From NCBI GenBank assembly GCA_946545475.1, contig CAMNNO010000006.1:1-39608 (forward strand): a stretch of 39,608 bases of DNA. Reading direction: 5' to 3'. The position numbers were made by a program, and so were the translations under genes. Source of the stretch: an uncultured Blautia sp. (lineage in GTDB: Bacteria; Bacillota; Clostridia; Lachnospirales; Lachnospiraceae). The first letter of the stretch is position 1, and the number at the start of each line of letters is the position of its first letter. Of this stretch, positions 23,244-31,749 are shown one piece after another. The notes below the pieces were generated by a model that saw only the letters and a list, made by a program, of their open reading frames with translations, ran no database searches and was not told the origin of the DNA.

Positions 23244-24356
23244 TTATTCTTCGGTGGTTTCCTCGGCGGGAGCTTCGGCTTCTTCTTCGTGTTCCGGAGC
23301 GGGAGCGGGAGCTTCGATGGCTTTCATGCTGAGGCTGATCTTCTTGTCCGTGCCGTTGAAATCAACGACCTTGGCTTCGATCTCCTGGCCGATGGAAAGG
23401 ACATCGGAGGGCTTAGCCACATGGTCACGGGAAATCTGGGAAACATGAAGCAGGGCATCCACTCCGGGAGCTAGCTCGATGAAAGCACCGAAATCCGTCA
23501 TGCGGGCAACCTTGCCGGACACGATATTGCCGACAGCAAACTTCTCGGAAGCGTTAAGCCAGGGATTCTCCTCCGGGAATTTCTTGGAAAGAGCGATCTT
23601 CTCGCCATTGATATCCTTAATGAGAACGCGGACCTCATCGCCAACATTGAAGACCTTGCGGGGATTCTCAACGCGGCCCCAGGACATCTCGGAGATGTGA
23701 AGCAGGCCGTCAGCGCCGCCGAGATCGATGAAAGCACCGAAATCGGTAACGTTCTTGACAACACCGTCCACAACATCGCCGACATGGATGCGCTCCATGA
23801 GGGCTTTCTGCTTCTCAGCCTTCTCGGCCAGCAGAAGCTGCTTGCGGTTGCCGATGATGCGGCGTCTTCTGGGATTGAACTCCGTGATGACAAACTGGAT
23901 CTCCTGTCCGAAATACTTGGACAGATCCTTCTCATAAGAATCAGAAACAAGGCTGGCGGGAATAAAAACGCGGGTCTCTTCAACATTGACGCAGAGACCG
24001 CCATCCAGTACCTGGGTAACAGGGGCAGTCAGAACTTCATGGTTGTTATATGCCTCTTCAAGGCGCTTATTGCCCTTCTCTGCTGCCAGACGCTTATAGG
24101 TAAGAATAGCCTGTCCTTCTCCGTCATTTACCTTGAGAACCTTAGCTTCCATAACGTCTCCGGGATGTACCGCTTCGGAAAGTACAAGGCTGGAGTCGTT
24201 GGTATACTCGCTCTTGGTGATGATTCCTTCGCCCTTCCATTCAATGTCGAGAATGATCTCGTCGTCCTTAACGTCGATAACCTTACCCTTTACGATCTCG
24301 CCATTGCGAATGGTCTTAATGGAACCCAGCATTTCTTCAAAGCTCTGTTCTGACAT
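23244..24356 (-). CDS. rpsA: 30S ribosomal protein S1-like protein (four S1 domains)
   Basis: The 370-residue protein has four S1 RNA-binding repeats (about residues 18-90, 103-168, 189-257 and 274-343), with strong RNA-binding segments such as TDFGAFIDLGGADGLLHISEMSW. An acidic tail rich in E, A and P ends the protein. Firmicutes S1 homologues are shorter than the six-domain E. coli form, as here. The ATG at 24356 overlaps the ispH 3' end by 20 nt in another frame, and AGGAGG lies inside ispH. This ispH-rpsA arrangement is common in Clostridia, where the two are sometimes fused. Confidence 0.93.
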   Translation of the reverse strand: MSEQSFEEMLGSIKTIRNGEIVKGKVIDVKDDEIILDIEWKGEGIITKSEYTNDSSLVLSEAVHPGDVMEAKVLKVNDGEGQAILTYKRLAAEKGNKRLEEAYNNHEVLTAPVTQVLDGGLCVNVEETRVFIPASLVSDSYEKDLSKYFGQEIQFVITEFNPRRRRIIGNRKQLLLAEKAEKQKALMERIHVGDVVDGVVKNVTDFGAFIDLGGADGLLHISEMSWGRVENPRKVFNVGDEVRVLIKDINGEKIALSKKFPEENPWLNASEKFAVGNIVSGKVARMTDFGAFIELAPGVDALLHVSQISRDHVAKPSDVLSIGQEIEAKVVDFNGTDKKISLSMKAIEAPAPAPEHEEEAEAPAEETTEE

Positions 24357-25257
24357 GTTCTAGAACCTCCTCGATAATTTTCTTTGGGGTGGAAGCCCCT
24401 GCTGTAATACCTACATAACTACTGCAGTGGAACATTTCAGAATCCAAGTCTACAGGTGTTTGTATATAGTAAGTATTTTTACATTCATTTTTGCATATCT
24501 CAAACAGCTTCTGAGTGTTGGAACTCTGCCTGCTCCCAACGACAAGCATGGTGTCCACAGAGGCGGAAACCTTACGTGCTTCGGCCTGCCGTTCCTCCGT
24601 CGCACTGCAGATGGTGTTCGAAATATTAAAAATGCCTAAAACATCTTTACTATAACTCTTTTTGATGAGAATTTCAACTATTTCTTTAAATTTATTATCG
24701 TTAAATGTTGTTTGAGACACGACACAAAATTTCTGTCCGATAGGCAGAATGAAATTTTCGGCTTCCGCGGCGGTATTAAGGACAGTGTAGGGTCCCCGGC
24801 ACCATCCGCAGATGCCTTTTACCTCCGGATGGGCATTATCGCCTATTATCAGAATATATCGGCCGTTTTCACTCTCTTTCTCGACAATTTTGTGTATCTT
24901 CCGGACGAAGGGGCAGGTGGCATCCTGCACGTTCAGAGACAATTCTGACAATTTTTCATATACGGAGCGCCCCACCCCATGGGAGCGGATCACCACAGTC
25001 GTGCCGGGGGAAAGCCGGTCAAGCTCATCCTCGGACACCGCGCGGACACCCTTTCTCTCCAGTTCTCCCGTGACGATCTCATTGTGGATCAGGGAGCCCA
25101 GAGTGACCAGCGGACTTACGCCGTCTTCGATCAGCTTTTCCGTCTGTTCAATGGCCCGCTTGACGCCAAAGCAAAAGCCGGCGGTTTTCGCCAGGATAAC
25201 GCCTTTTCCGCCGGGGAGAAGTTCGATGGCATCAGGATTTTGTTTTTCATCAGGCAT
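24337..25257 (-). CDS. ispH: 4-hydroxy-3-methylbut-2-enyl diphosphate reductase IspH
   Basis: IspH makes IPP and DMAPP in the last step of the MEP isoprenoid pathway using an iron-sulfur cluster. The three cluster cysteines are visible at C29 (AGFCFGV), C115 (DATCPF) and C217 (NTICSATEERQ), plus conserved LIHNE and RSHGVG. ATG at 25257 (306 residues) is preferred over an in-frame GTG at 25266, because AAAAAGG is about 8 nt before the ATG. It lies 17 bp downstream of cmk and overlaps rpsA. Confidence 0.96.
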   Translation of the reverse strand: MPDEKQNPDAIELLPGGKGVILAKTAGFCFGVKRAIEQTEKLIEDGVSPLVTLGSLIHNEIVTGELERKGVRAVSEDELDRLSPGTTVVIRSHGVGRSVYEKLSELSLNVQDATCPFVRKIHKIVEKESENGRYILIIGDNAHPEVKGICGWCRGPYTVLNTAAEAENFILPIGQKFCVVSQTTFNDNKFKEIVEILIKKSYSKDVLGIFNISNTICSATEERQAEARKVSASVDTMLVVGSRQSSNTQKLFEICKNECKNTYYIQTPVDLDSEMFHCSSYVGITAGASTPKKIIEEVLEHVRTEL

Positions 25258-25274
25258 AGCATGCACCTTTTTCG

Positions 25275-25958
25275 TTATGCGAAGGGAAAAGTCCCCTTTT
25301 CCCTGGCCAGGGAAAGAATCTTCTCTGTCACCTGGTCGATAGTCAGATAGGAGGTATCCAGGCGGACGGCGTCGTCGGCTTGGCGGAGCGGCGAGACAGG
25401 GCGGTTTATGTCCCGCTCATCCCGCTCTACGATCTCCCGCTGTATCTCATCAAGCGTCCGCTTTCCGCCCTTTTCCTGCTCTTCCTTATAGCGGCGCATG
25501 GCCCGGACAGACGCATCGGCGGTCAGGAAGACCTTAAGGTCGGCCTTGGGCAGAACGGTGGTGCCGATATCGCGCCCATCCATGACCACATGGTTTTCCT
25601 CGCCAAGCTTCTGTTGAAGAGCCAGGAGCTTTTGGCGCACCTGCGGCAGAGCCGAGCAGACTGAGGACATCTCGCTGACCGCGCCGGAGCGGAGGTAGGG
25701 ATTGACATTTTCTCCGTTGAGGAGGACGACCTGCTCGCCGTCCCTGTATTCAATAGATATCGATGCCCCGCTAAGGGCTCCGGGAATTTTGGCTTCATCG
25801 CCTTTGTGAATGTTGTTTTTCAGCAGATAATAGGCCATGGCCCGGTAGATAGCGCCCGTGTCCACATAAATGACGCCGGGAAGGGACGCGGCTACCCGCC
25901 TGGCTATCGTGCTCTTGCCGGCGCCGGCCGGCCCATCAATGGCAATCTGAAAACCCAC
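25275..25958 (-). CDS. cmk: (d)CMP kinase
   Basis: The 227-residue kinase phosphorylates CMP and dCMP with ATP. Walker A GPAGAGKS is at residues 9-16. VDTGAIYRAMAYYLL, MDGRDIGTTVLP and RQADDAVRLDTSYLTIDQV are family signatures of the CMP-binding and lid regions. The start is GTG at 25958, since a GGGGGG tract lies about 9 nt before it and the protein then begins at the usual IAIDGPAG. It is followed by ispH. Confidence 0.97.
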   Translation of the reverse strand: MGFQIAIDGPAGAGKSTIARRVAASLPGVIYVDTGAIYRAMAYYLLKNNIHKGDEAKIPGALSGASISIEYRDGEQVVLLNGENVNPYLRSGAVSEMSSVCSALPQVRQKLLALQQKLGEENHVVMDGRDIGTTVLPKADLKVFLTADASVRAMRRYKEEQEKGGKRTLDEIQREIVERDERDINRPVSPLRQADDAVRLDTSYLTIDQVTEKILSLAREKGTFPFA

Positions 25959-26288
25959 GATAATTTTCCCCCCAATTGTTATGGTAATTATTTATCAATC
26001 TGTGTAATGTTCAACACGTAATTCAAAATGTTTACAAATTAAAAATACACTTTGTAATTTTAATATTATATGTAGTGGTATATTATTATATTATTAGCAA
26101 AACGCAAATATTTGTAATTATATTATTTGAAAAATTCAAAATTTTCATAAATTAATGTTCTTTAAAAACTGCCAATTTTTTATAGTATCGTTCAAAAATG
26201 CTGATAAAGCTGAGCGGGAAGAAATGAGAACGGTTCTTTTTTCTTGTAATTCGTAAGAAAAAACTGTCCCCATTTCTTCCGAATCATA
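25959..26288. other. 330-bp AT-rich gap upstream of cmk
   Basis: The stretch from about 25980 to 26200 is strikingly AT-rich compared with the rest of the window and holds no gene. Several TATAAT-like hexamers occur on both strands, but I could not single out a promoter for cmk-ispH-rpsA. Its far end is the REP-like element at 26216-26280. Confidence 0.6.
26216..26280. repeat. REP-like palindromic element, copy 2
   Basis: GGAAGAAATGAGAACGGTTC at one end mirrors ACTGTCCCCATTTCTTCC at the other, with TTTTTTCTT/AAGAAAAAA inside, around a loop of 9-10 nt. It abuts the 3' end of the HI0933-like flavoprotein gene (stop at 26289) and could terminate it. Confidence 0.7.
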
Positions 26289-27557
26289 TCATTTTTGAAT
26301 ACTGCTATAATCTGTAAGACCGTTGCCCGCTGTAATCGCCATAGCAGCCATGTAGGCAGTTGACCAGGCGATCTGCAGGTTGAAGCCTCCGGTCAGGGCG
26401 TCTACGTCCAGGACTTCTCCGATGAAGTACAGGCCGGGCAGCTGCTTTGACATCATTGTCCTGGGGTCGATGCTTTTGACATCGATCCCGCCACGGGTGA
26501 CTACGGCCTCCTCGAATCCACCGGTTCCCACAAGCGTCAGCGGAAAGGCCTTCATCAGGCGGACAAAGGAGAGTCTCTCCTCACGGGTGATGAGGGAGAC
26601 CTTTTTCTCCGGCGATATCCCCGAAAGCGTGACCATCACGGGGATCAGGGATGAGGGGAAGAGGGAGGATAGGGCATTTTTAAACTGCTTATTCGGAGCT
26701 TCGGCAAATTCCCTCTGGAGGCGCTTATCCAGCTGCTCCTCGGACAAGGCGCTCTTAAGGTCCAGAAAAGCGGCCAGATTTTTCTCTCTCAGGAGATGGC
26801 CGATCTTCGCGCTGGCGGACAGGGCCATGGGGCCGCTGACGCCGCGGCTGGTAAACAGTATCTCCCCGAAGTCCTCATATACGACTTTTTTCCCATCCAT
26901 GACCTTAAGGCCGGTGTTCCGGAGGGAAAGGCCCATAAGCTCCTGGCAGAAGCCTTCTTTTGCGAGGAGCGATACCAGCGAGGGCGCCGTATCGGTGACT
27001 TTGTGGCCGAGGCTCCTGGCAAAGCGGTAGCCATCGCCCGTGGAACCCGTGGAAGGGTAGGAAAGCCCTCCGCTTGCGACAAGGACGACATCGCCAGAAA
27101 CCGTTTCGCCATTTTCCAGGGCGAGCGAAAATCCGCCCTCCGCCTGCGGGATGATATCTTTAACAGCCGTCCGCAGGTGAACTTTTGTTCCGGCAAGGGA
27201 AAGCTGATGTTCCAGCGCCTTTATGATGTCCGAAGAATGGTCGGAGCAGGGAAAAACCCGTTTTCCCCGTTCTACCTTGAGGGGCACCCCGGCCTCCTCA
27301 AAAAAGGCCTGCGTCTCCTGGCTTCCGAAGGTGTAGAAGGAGCTGTACAGAAAGCGCCGGTTGGTGACCACGGCCTGCAGAAGCTCTTCCGGAGTGGAGT
27401 CGTTCGTCAGGTTGCAGCGCCCTTTGCCTGTGATAAAAAGCTTCTTGCCAAGCTTTTCGTTTTTTTCATAGATGTGGGTCTCAATGCCGGCTCTTCCCAG
27501 AAAGACGCCCGCCATCATGCCGGCGGCTCCGCCGCCGATGATCAGTGCTTTGCTCAT
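26289..27557 (-). CDS. HI0933/YhiN family FAD-binding oxidoreductase (BaiN-like)
   Basis: The 422-residue flavoprotein has an N-terminal Rossmann FAD motif GGGAAG (residues 8-13), the family segment LGKKLFITGKGRCNLTN and the C-terminal FAD signature GLYFIGEVLDVDALTGGFNLQIAWSTAYMAA. Bile-acid-acting BaiN belongs to this family, but that role cannot be inferred here. It lies upstream of cmk-ispH-rpsA, the usual order in Clostridia. The ribosome binding site before ATG 27557 is weak. Confidence 0.93.
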   Translation of the reverse strand: MSKALIIGGGAAGMMAGVFLGRAGIETHIYEKNEKLGKKLFITGKGRCNLTNDSTPEELLQAVVTNRRFLYSSFYTFGSQETQAFFEEAGVPLKVERGKRVFPCSDHSSDIIKALEHQLSLAGTKVHLRTAVKDIIPQAEGGFSLALENGETVSGDVVLVASGGLSYPSTGSTGDGYRFARSLGHKVTDTAPSLVSLLAKEGFCQELMGLSLRNTGLKVMDGKKVVYEDFGEILFTSRGVSGPMALSASAKIGHLLREKNLAAFLDLKSALSEEQLDKRLQREFAEAPNKQFKNALSSLFPSSLIPVMVTLSGISPEKKVSLITREERLSFVRLMKAFPLTLVGTGGFEEAVVTRGGIDVKSIDPRTMMSKQLPGLYFIGEVLDVDALTGGFNLQIAWSTAYMAAMAITAGNGLTDYSSIQK

Positions 27558-27567
27558 GATATATTCT

Positions 27568-27592
27568 CACATATGAAAATCCGTGCGTATAC
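27568..27592. repeat. Dispersed motif, partial inverted copy 3
   Basis: Read on the minus strand, the sequence AGTATACGCACGGATTTTCA matches the cores at 4217 and 15813 with two differences over about 19 nt. It lies between the flavoprotein start and the repeat module C. Confidence 0.45.
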
Positions 27593-27665
27593 TGATAATC
27601 GAGTAGGAGGGGAATCTTCCCCTCCTACTCGCCCGCGGGGAGACGTATTCTCCCCCTGCCATAAC
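27592..27665 (-). repeat. BOX-like modular repeat, copy C (short stem 1)
   Basis: On the minus strand: box TTATGGCAGG, a short stem 1 (GGGGAGA, loop ATACG, TCTCCCC), spacer GCGG, and stem 2, in which GCGAGTAGGAGGGGA pairs with TCCCCTCCTACTCG. The short stem 1 carries the AGAATACGTCTC loop seen in stem 2 of copy B, a sign of exchange between modules. A box-like GATTATC ends the copy. Confidence 0.7.
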
Positions 27666-27670
27666 TGCAA

Positions 27671-27707
27671 GCGGGGCCAGACCCCTTTTGAAAGGGGCCG
27701 GCCCCGC
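27671..27707 (-). terminator. Long GC-rich hairpin after oadA
   Basis: GCGGGGCC and GGCCCCGC enclose CCCCTTT/AAAGGGG. It lies just beyond the last gene of the sodium-pump operon. There is no U-tract on the minus strand, so termination efficiency is uncertain. Confidence 0.45.
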
Positions 27708-27724
27708 CTGGTTAACGACTATCT

Positions 27725-29137
27725 TTAAACGGGATACGCGCCGTTTTTCTTGTCGGCTTCCTTCTCGTCCACACCTGTCTGCTGGGCCTGCCTGTACTTG
27801 AAGAAGTCGATGGCTACCTGCGGGAACAGGGCATAGGACAGAACGTCCTCATCCTGCTGGGAATACTGGGCCATCTCGCCGCGCAGCTTATCCAGCTCGT
27901 TTTCGATAAGATCGGCCGGACGGCAGGTGATCGGCTTGGCATCGCCAATACACTTTTTCTGGACTTCTTTGTTGAAGGGCTTGACGGTGGCGCCATATTT
28001 GCCAAGGAGCACATCCTTGGTCTCCTGGGTGACCATCTTGTACCTTTCGCCCATAATGACGTTGAAGACGGCCTGGGTACCCACGATCTGGGAGGACGGG
28101 GTGACAAGGGGCGGCTCGCCGAGGTCCTTGCGGACACGCGGAACCTCTTCCAGAACCTCGTAGAACTTGTCTTCCGCGTGCTGTTCCTTAAGCTGGCTGG
28201 TCAGGTTGGACAGCATGCCGCCGGGAACCTGATAGAGCAGCGTCTTGATGTTGACGCCCAGGTTCTTCGGGTTGAGAAGGCCGCTCTCCAGGGCTTCGTC
28301 GCGCATCGGGCGGAAGTAATCGGCGATCTCGGCCAGGAGCTTCTGGTCAAAGCCGGTATCATAGGGCGTGCCCTTGAAGGTCTCCACCATAACCTCGGTA
28401 GCCGGCTGGGAGGTTCCCAGGGCAAACGGGGATATGGCGGTATCGATGATATCAACGCCCGCTTCGACGGCCTTAAGGTAGGTCATGGAAGCCACGCCGG
28501 ACGTATAGTGGGTGTGGAGCTCGATCGGAATGTGGACCGTCTTCTTGAGGGCCGTGACAAGCTCGGTTGCCTTATAGGGAAGAAGAAGGCCGGCCATATC
28601 CTTGATGCAGATGGAGTCCGCGCCCATCTCCTCGATCTGGCGGGCGGTGTTGGTCCAGTATTCCAGGGTGTAGGCATCGCCGAGGGTGTAGGACAGGGCG
28701 ACCTGGGCATGGGCCTTTTCCTTGTTGGCGGCATGGACACAGGTCTGGAGGTTCCGAAGGTCGTTCAGGCAGTCAAAAATACGGATGATGTCGATGCCGT
28801 TGGCGACAGACTTCTGGACAAAGTATTCCACAACGTCGTCGGCGTAGGGACGGTAACCCAGGATGTTCTGGCCGCGGAACAGCATCTGGAGCTTAGTCTT
28901 TTTGAAGCCGTCGCGGAGCTTTCTAAGCCTCTCCCACGGGTCTTCCTTAAGGAAACGTAAGGATGCGTCAAAGGTCGCGCCGCCCCAGCACTCCACGGCG
29001 TGGTAGCCGACTTCATCCAGTTTATCGACAATAGGAAGCATCTGCTCGGTGCTCATGCGGGTCGCGATCAGGGACTGATGGGCATCGCGCAAAATAGTTT
29101 CCACTATTTTTACAGGTTTTTTCTCTTTATCTGACAT
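27725..29137 (-). CDS. oadA: Carboxyltransferase subunit (oxaloacetate decarboxylase alpha / 5S transcarboxylase type)
   Basis: The 470-residue protein is an alpha/beta-barrel carboxyltransferase, moving CO2 between biotin and oxaloacetate or pyruvate. It shows ETILRDAHQSL, RIFDCLND, the metal-site HTHYTSG and the lysine region ICIKDMAGLL. It ends at about the length of the 5S or alpha-subunit core without a biotinyl domain, which is supplied by the separate biotin carrier gene. GGGAG lies 9 nt before the ATG at 29137. It is the last gene of the operon beginning with the 12S-type carboxyltransferase. Confidence 0.93.
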   Translation of the reverse strand: MSDKEKKPVKIVETILRDAHQSLIATRMSTEQMLPIVDKLDEVGYHAVECWGGATFDASLRFLKEDPWERLRKLRDGFKKTKLQMLFRGQNILGYRPYADDVVEYFVQKSVANGIDIIRIFDCLNDLRNLQTCVHAANKEKAHAQVALSYTLGDAYTLEYWTNTARQIEEMGADSICIKDMAGLLLPYKATELVTALKKTVHIPIELHTHYTSGVASMTYLKAVEAGVDIIDTAISPFALGTSQPATEVMVETFKGTPYDTGFDQKLLAEIADYFRPMRDEALESGLLNPKNLGVNIKTLLYQVPGGMLSNLTSQLKEQHAEDKFYEVLEEVPRVRKDLGEPPLVTPSSQIVGTQAVFNVIMGERYKMVTQETKDVLLGKYGATVKPFNKEVQKKCIGDAKPITCRPADLIENELDKLRGEMAQYSQQDEDVLSYALFPQVAIDFFKYRQAQQTGVDEKEADKKNGAYPV

Positions 29138-29174
29138 TTTTTATGTCTCCCTTTAATCAAAACAGAGGCTGCAT

Positions 29175-29198
29175 CCGGGGGAGAACGCTTTCCCCCGG
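29175..29198 (-). other. Intra-operon hairpin between oadB and oadA
   Basis: CCGGGGGA and TCCCCCGG form a perfect 8-bp GC-rich stem with an 8-nt loop in the 99-bp gap. It could modulate the relative level of the last cistron. Confidence 0.5.
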
Positions 29199-29236
29199 CG
29201 CCCTATCGTAAGATTCCAATTGTGTATGTCTGATCG

Positions 29237-30385
29237 TTATACGCCGAAGATGGCCATGAAGGTACCGGCCGCGACAGCAGTTCCGATAACGCCGGCCACG
29301 TTCGGCCCCATGGCATGCATCAGGAGGAAGTTGGTGGGGTCCTCCTCCGCGCCGACCTTCTGCGAAACGCGGGCGGCCATGGGCACGGCGGAAACGCCGG
29401 CCGAGCCGATCAGCGGATTTATCTTGCCTCCCGACATCTTGCACATCACCTTGCCGAGCAGGACGCCGCCCATGGTGCCAAAGGCAAAGGCAACCAGGCC
29501 AAGGAAGACGATCTTGAGCGTATCCCAGTTGAGGAAGGCTTCCGCGCTGGTGGATGCGCCGACACTCGTGCCGAGCAGGATGACGACGATGTACATAAGG
29601 GCGTTGGAAGCCGTCTCCGTCAGCTGCCTGACAACGCCGCACTCGCGGAACAGGTTGCCCAGCATCAGCATGCCCACAAGGGGAGCCGTGGTGGGAAGGA
29701 TCATGCAGACAACGATGGTGATGATGATGGGGAACAGGATCTTTTCCAGCTTGGAAACCGGGCGGAGCTGGCCCATCTTGATCTGGCGTTCTTCCTTGGT
29801 GGTAAACAGCTTCATGATGGGGGGCTGGATAATGGGCACCAGGGACATGTAGGAATAGGCCGCCACGGCGATGGGACCCATAAGGGTCGTCTGGCCGAGC
29901 TTACCGGCCAGGAAGATGGAGGTGGGGCCGTCAGCGCCGCCGATGATGGAGATGGCGGCCGCGGCCTTGCCGTTAAAGCCCAGGAAAATGGCCAGGAAAT
30001 AGGCCATGTAAATGCCCAGCTGGGCAGCCGCGCCCAGAAGGAAGCTTAAGGGGTTGGCGATAAGAGGCCCGAAATCCGTCATGGCGCCTACGCCCATGAA
30101 GATCAGGGACGGCAGGATGCTCCATTCGTCCAGAATGTAGAAGTAGTGCAGAAGGCCGCCAACACCGTTTGACATATTTTCCGGAAGGGCCATGATGTCC
30201 GGATAAATGTTCACCAGCAGCATACCGAAGGCGATGGGGACCAGGAGCAGCGGCTCAAACCCTTTGGCGATGGCCAGGTACAAGAATACGCAGGCCACAA
30301 TGATCATCAGGTAATTGCCCCATGTCAGGTTGAAGAAGGCTGTCTGGTGGATGAGGTTGGACAGGGTATTGGATATATAAGACAT
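29237..30385 (-). CDS. oadB: Na+-translocating decarboxylase beta subunit
   Basis: The 382-residue polytopic protein matches OadB/GcdB/MmdB, which decarboxylates carboxybiotin and pumps Na+ out. The conserved SIIGGADGPTSIFLAGKL (catalytic-type Asp and glycine-rich stretch) and GTSVGAST are visible, as are many hydrophobic spans. AGGAGG lies before the ATG. It sits between the biotin carrier and oadA. Its presence makes the operon an ion pump rather than a soluble transcarboxylase. Confidence 0.95.
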   Translation of the reverse strand: MSYISNTLSNLIHQTAFFNLTWGNYLMIIVACVFLYLAIAKGFEPLLLVPIAFGMLLVNIYPDIMALPENMSNGVGGLLHYFYILDEWSILPSLIFMGVGAMTDFGPLIANPLSFLLGAAAQLGIYMAYFLAIFLGFNGKAAAAISIIGGADGPTSIFLAGKLGQTTLMGPIAVAAYSYMSLVPIIQPPIMKLFTTKEERQIKMGQLRPVSKLEKILFPIIITIVVCMILPTTAPLVGMLMLGNLFRECGVVRQLTETASNALMYIVVILLGTSVGASTSAEAFLNWDTLKIVFLGLVAFAFGTMGGVLLGKVMCKMSGGKINPLIGSAGVSAVPMAARVSQKVGAEEDPTNFLLMHAMGPNVAGVIGTAVAAGTFMAIFGV

Positions 30386-30408
30386 TTAGCTACCTCCTGT
30401 CTTCATCC

Positions 30409-30780
30409 TTAGTTCAGGGTGGCCAGAGTATCTCCGTTTTCTACAGCTGCGCCTTCCTTAACATCGATGCTGGCTACGGTGCCGTCCTGAGGAGCGACTA
30501 CGGGGATTTCCATCTTCATGGATTCCAGGATGATGATCGGATCGCCCTTCTTGACGGCGGCGCCGACAGAGGACTCGATCTTTAAGACTTTGCCGGGCAC
30601 GGAAGCCGCGACCTTAACAGAGCCTGCGCCGGCGGAAGCGGCAGCCTTCGGGGCGGCCTTGGGAGCGGCCTTCGGGGCCTTGGCAGCCCTGGGGGCAGCA
30701 GCGGGAGCGGCAGCGCCGGTGTTCTCTTCTACAGTGACATCATAAGCAACTCCGTTTACAGTGATGGTATAGCTTTTCAT
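30409..30780 (-). CDS. Biotin carboxyl carrier protein
   Basis: The 123-residue protein has a biotinyl domain in its C-terminal 70 residues with ESMKMEI, where Lys89 is the biotinylation site, preceded by an alanine-, proline- and lysine-rich linker (about residues 22-52) that acts as a flexible arm. It shuttles CO2 between the carboxyltransferases and OadB. AGGAGG lies before the ATG. Confidence 0.96.
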   Translation of the reverse strand: MKSYTITVNGVAYDVTVEENTGAAAPAAAPRAAKAPKAAPKAAPKAAASAGAGSVKVAASVPGKVLKIESSVGAAVKKGDPIIILESMKMEIPVVAPQDGTVASIDVKEGAAVENGDTLATLN

Positions 30781-30859
30781 GAAAAATTCCTCCTAATTCA
30801 GATGCTGATCTCTTTTCGTAAGCACGCGGATCTCCTGCGGAAATATGCCGATCCGGCGC

Positions 30860-30975
30860 GGGGGGGGGAAAACGGATCAGAATGCAGGCATTCTGTTCGC
30901 TTCCTGATTCAGATATTGGTCAGGTATTAGCCTGATCCGGGTATTGGCCTGATCCAAATGCAGACCTGATCAAAG
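30860..30975. repeat. G9 tract and short repeats between the biotin carrier and OadG genes
   Basis: A run of nine G (30860-30868) is followed by the palindrome CAGAATGC/GCATTCTG (30880-30897) and about three or four degenerate units of roughly 18 bp with TATTGGCCTGATCC as the clearest form (about 30910-30975). The 198-bp gap has no gene. Confidence 0.55.
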
Positions 30976-30978
30976 CTT

Positions 30979-31734
30979 TTATGCTTTTGCGCGTGACTTG
31001 CGGATCGAGCGCACCACGAAGCCATCCGGGGAGGTTCCCTCCATGGCGGCGATGGCGGCGGTCACGACGGCGATAATGGCAAGGTCGTCCTCTTCTTCTT
31101 CCTCTACTGCGGGCTGGGGCGCGGCCTTCTCGGGCGCGGGAGCCGCCTTGCCGGGCTTCGCGCCGGGCTGCGGGATGTACTTGAAAAGGGAAATGACAAA
31201 GGACAGAAGCAGGAGCACCAGGAACACGATGCAGATGCCCATGATCGTGTTCAGGGTAGCCCGGAGCATATTGGTCCCCAGGGGCAGGTTGACGTTCACC
31301 ACCAGCGAGGAGGGGTTAAGCTCCTGGTCCAGGGTGTAGATAAAATCAGCATCGGCTTTTTCAAATTCCACCGGATAGGTTACGGTATAGGTTTTGCCCT
31401 CGAGAGTGATCTCGGGCTCATCGGCTTCCGCCTGGCTTTCCTTTATATTGCCCAGGTCTTCGCGGGCGCCGAGCCAGGATTCCATGGCATTCTGGGTGAA
31501 AGCGTTGCCGTTTTCCTGAAAATCCGCGATCTGCTCATCATCCAGGGAGATGATGGTCCGTGTCAGATCCTCGATGCTGCCGAGCAGGGATTCCGAAAGA
31601 GCCTGCGGCAGTGCCTCGGCGGATACGGGGAGCGCACAGAAGGCGGATGTCAAAAGAAGGCTTACGGCCAGCATAAGGCCCATACCGGTTCTTTTTACAA
31701 ATCCTTTGATTTCAGGCTTTTTTTCATGCTTCAT
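30979..31734 (-). CDS. OadG-type gamma subunit with large extracytoplasmic domain
   Basis: The 251-residue protein starts with a signal-peptide-like hydrophobic segment (about residues 15-39), followed by an extracytoplasmic domain of about 120 residues, one transmembrane helix (about 160-185), a flexible Ala/Pro/Lys and acidic stretch, and a C-terminal IIAVVTAAIAAMEG and FVVRSIRK. That last motif is typical of OadG gamma subunits, which anchor the complex. The large outer domain is an addition relative to the short classical OadG. The ATG has AGAGGTGA upstream, 15 nt after the previous stop. Confidence 0.85.
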   Translation of the reverse strand: MKHEKKPEIKGFVKRTGMGLMLAVSLLLTSAFCALPVSAEALPQALSESLLGSIEDLTRTIISLDDEQIADFQENGNAFTQNAMESWLGAREDLGNIKESQAEADEPEITLEGKTYTVTYPVEFEKADADFIYTLDQELNPSSLVVNVNLPLGTNMLRATLNTIMGICIVFLVLLLLSFVISLFKYIPQPGAKPGKAAPAPEKAAPQPAVEEEEEDDLAIIAVVTAAIAAMEGTSPDGFVVRSIRKSRAKA

Positions 31735-31749
31735 AAACAGTCACCTCTC

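Noticed and set aside
22939-23448. + strand open frame through the 37-bp repeats.
   Set aside because: It runs into the antisense of rpsA, and the 37-bp period is not a multiple of three, so each repeat is read in a different frame.
27671-27707. Standard rho-independent terminator after oadA.
   Set aside because: The hairpin is strong but has no U-tract, so only a tentative call was kept.
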